DNA of 6,383 nucleotides from an uncultured Helicobacteraceae bacterium (GTDB lineage: Bacteria; Campylobacterota; Campylobacteria; Campylobacterales; Sulfurimonadaceae), in NCBI GenBank assembly GCA_903903705.1, contig CAIUZU010000378.1, positions 1-6,383 of the forward strand, given 5' to 3'. The translations under genes and the position numbers were made by a program. Positions 5,524-6,383 of the stretch are shown here, piece by piece; the stretch's first letter is position 1, and every line of letters starts with the position of its first letter. The notes under the pieces are model-generated. The model was not told where the DNA came from, did no database searches, and saw nothing but the letters and a program-made list of their open reading frames with translations.

Positions 5524-5979
5524 ATGCAAAGAAGAAAATTTTTAAGTTTAGGTGCAGCTGCAGCTGCTGTTGTATCAGTTTTACCATCTAGTTTAACTGC
5601 TACTGATTTTAGAACGACGGCTCCAAAGGCTTGGGAAGCTCCAACAAGTAAAGAGGCTATAGAGGCACTTTTCGGTTCATCTGCTGCGACTGATGGCAAA
5701 ATTGAGATTAAAGCTCCAAAGCTTGCTGAAAACGGTGGTGCAGTGCCAATCGGTATCAAATCAGCAATACCTCTTACTACTATTGCTATCTTCCAAGATG
5801 CAAACCCTAGAAGTGCAGTCGCTGTTTTTGAAATGGGCGATAACGGTGTTATGGACATGATGACTAAAATCAAAATGAGAAAAACTGCGGAAGTTACAAT
5901 CGTTGCAAAAGGTAAAGACGGCAAGTTATACTCAGCTGTACAAAAAGTAGAAGTTTCTATCGGTGGTTGTGGAGGTTGA
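5524..5979 (+). CDS. soxY: SoxY, sulfur-carrier subunit with C-terminal GGCGG arm
   Basis: Covalent carrier of pathway intermediates: sulfur is attached to the cysteine near the C-terminus while the other Sox enzymes act on it. The 151-aa protein ends in the diagnostic GGCGG, with Cys149 as attachment residue on a flexible arm. The N-terminus is a short Tat signal (QRRKFL at 2-7, an Ala/Val-rich core, cleavage likely near LTA, 24-26). The middle has the beta-rich fold expected of SoxY, with the segment AVPIGIKSAIPLTTIAIF (73-90). AAAGGAAAAG before the ATG is a good ribosome site. The gene lies 41 bases after soxD and 58 bases before soxZ, its obligate partner. Its linkage to soxCD makes it likely to be one of two SoxY copies if a separate soxXYZAB cluster exists in the genome. 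Confidence 0.95.
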   Translation: MQRRKFLSLGAAAAAVVSVLPSSLTATDFRTTAPKAWEAPTSKEAIEALFGSSAATDGKIEIKAPKLAENGGAVPIGIKSAIPLTTIAIFQDANPRSAVAVFEMGDNGVMDMMTKIKMRKTAEVTIVAKGKDGKLYSAVQKVEVSIGGCGG

Positions 5980-5990
5980 TATAACCCCAC
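5969..5990 (+). other. Hairpin over the soxY stop codon
   Basis: GTGG-A-GGTT (5969-5977) pairs with AACCCCAC (5983-5990), forming eight base pairs with one bulged A and a 5-base loop GATAT. The TGA stop (5977-5979) lies at the stem-loop junction. It is GC-richer than its surroundings. Since TTCTCATATAG follows instead of a T-run, it is not a standard terminator. It repeats the arrangement seen at the soxD stop. Confidence 0.5.
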
Positions 5991-6005
5991 TTCTCATATA
6001 GTTGC

Positions 6006-6029
6006 AAAAATAAAATAAAATAAAAAAAA
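6006..6029 (+). repeat. A-rich tract with TAAAA repeats before the soxZ ribosome site
   Basis: Twenty-four bases of only A and T (A5, then T-A4, T-A4, T-A8) lead directly into the soxZ Shine-Dalgarno AAGGA (6028-6032), which is 5 bases from the ATG. Such unstructured A-rich leaders often favour ribosome loading. The repeat is short and lies mainly upstream of the Shine-Dalgarno, so phase variation is unlikely. Confidence 0.45.
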
Positions 6030-6037
6030 GGATTACT

Positions 6038-6331
6038 ATGAAAATAAAAGCAAAATTAACAGGTGACGAAACAGAAATCAAGTTATTACTTGAGAGTCCA
6101 ATGGCTGGTAAAGAAGAAGCTGCTACAAAGAAAATTGAAGAGAGCTATATAACACACATTACTGCTAAAGTAGGTGCAGCTGTTGTATGGGAAGCTTCAA
6201 CTGGTCCATTCTTATCAAAAGACCCTTACTTCATGTTTAAATTTAAAGGTGCTAAAGCTGGTGATAAAATTGTTATCGAAACTGTTGATAACAAAGGTAA
6301 AACTGAAAAAGCTGAAGAAGCAATTAAATAG
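6038..6331 (+). CDS. soxZ: SoxZ, sulfur-carrier scaffold partner of SoxY
   Basis: A 97-aa protein that pairs with SoxY to form the SoxYZ carrier and helps present the swinging cysteine arm to the other Sox enzymes. It matches SoxZ in size, lack of a signal peptide and key segments: a leading beta strand (KIKAKLTGDETEIKLLLESP, 2-21), SYITHITAKVGAAVVWEAS (36-54), and GPFLSKDPYFMFKFKG (56-71), equivalent to the conserved AxSxNPYxxF region of the family. The absence of a signal fits the family model in which SoxZ is carried through the Tat system with SoxY. The protein is rich in Lys and Glu and contains no Cys. It is the last gene of the operon and is followed within 12 bases by a terminator-like hairpin. 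Confidence 0.95.
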   Translation: MKIKAKLTGDETEIKLLLESPMAGKEEAATKKIEESYITHITAKVGAAVVWEASTGPFLSKDPYFMFKFKGAKAGDKIVIETVDNKGKTEKAEEAIK

Positions 6332-6342
6332 TTTCTACTTAG

Positions 6343-6364
6343 ATTTCCCTCCTCAGAGGGAAAT
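6343..6364 (+). terminator. Terminator-like hairpin after soxZ
   Basis: ATTTCCCTC (6343-6351) pairs perfectly with GAGGGAAAT (6356-6364), a 9-base stem with loop CTCA. It starts 12 bases after the soxZ stop and is the natural end of the operon. The downstream sequence (TCTAAAATCG) gives only a poor T-run, so termination may be incomplete or may act mainly as 3'-end protection. The remaining bases to the window edge hold no recognisable gene. Confidence 0.65.
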
Positions 6365-6383
6365 TCTAAAATCGAAGAGTAAA

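Noticed and set aside
5499..5990. Minus-strand open frame of 163 codons antisense to soxY
   Set aside because: It lies fully opposite soxY, which has a Tat signal, the GGCGG ending and a good ribosome site. The antisense product shows no recognisable family and has the odd composition typical of a shadow frame.
1..6383. CRISPR arrays, insertion sequences, tRNA or rRNA genes
   Set aside because: No regularly spaced repeats, transposase-like frames, terminal inverted repeats or RNA gene signatures were recognised in the window.

Overview
This 6.4-kb window is AT-rich chromosomal DNA carrying two gene blocks. Block one is the end of a zinc/manganese-type ABC uptake operon. Block two is a periplasmic sulfur-oxidation (Sox) operon, soxC-soxD-soxY-soxZ. 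The gene content, the base composition and the separation of soxCDYZ from soxAXB point to a sulfur-oxidising Campylobacterota bacterium, most likely Sulfurimonas or a close relative. That assignment is an inference from recognition; no search was run.

Left part, plus strand (1-2304): the last codons of an upstream gene, probably the metal-binding protein znuA, overlap the start of an ABC ATPase (znuC-like). This is followed with no gap by the ABC-3 family permease (znuB-like), which overlaps by 4 bases a BioC-like SAM-dependent methyltransferase. The tight packing (ATGA overlap, zero gap, ATGA overlap) indicates one translationally coupled operon.

Middle (2292-2994): a minus-strand MOSC-domain protein converges on the methyltransferase with a 13-base tail overlap and no terminator between them. 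Its start is best placed at 2732, which leaves a 262-base divergent intergenic region facing soxC. This region is the most information-rich non-coding stretch of the window. It holds a near-duplicate 17-base motif (16/17 identical), a near-consensus sigma-70 promoter (TTGACA-18-TATAAT), an inverted/direct repeat cluster in the predicted leader, and a strong Shine-Dalgarno.

Right part, plus strand (2995-6331): SoxC (Tat-exported molybdenum subunit) and SoxD (Sec-exported diheme cytochrome c) form the sulfane dehydrogenase. SoxY (Tat-exported carrier with the C-terminal GGCGG swinging arm) and SoxZ (no signal, presumably exported with SoxY) form the substrate carrier. SoxCD would oxidise the sulfane sulfur bound to the SoxY cysteine and pass the electrons to the respiratory chain. 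soxA, soxX and soxB are absent here and must lie elsewhere if the pathway is complete. Hairpins sit over the stop codons of both soxD and soxY, and a terminator-like hairpin follows soxZ.

No wholly new system is evident. The best leads are the regulatory architecture upstream of soxC, the stop-codon hairpins within the operon, and the divergent pairing of a MOSC protein with a molybdoenzyme operon.
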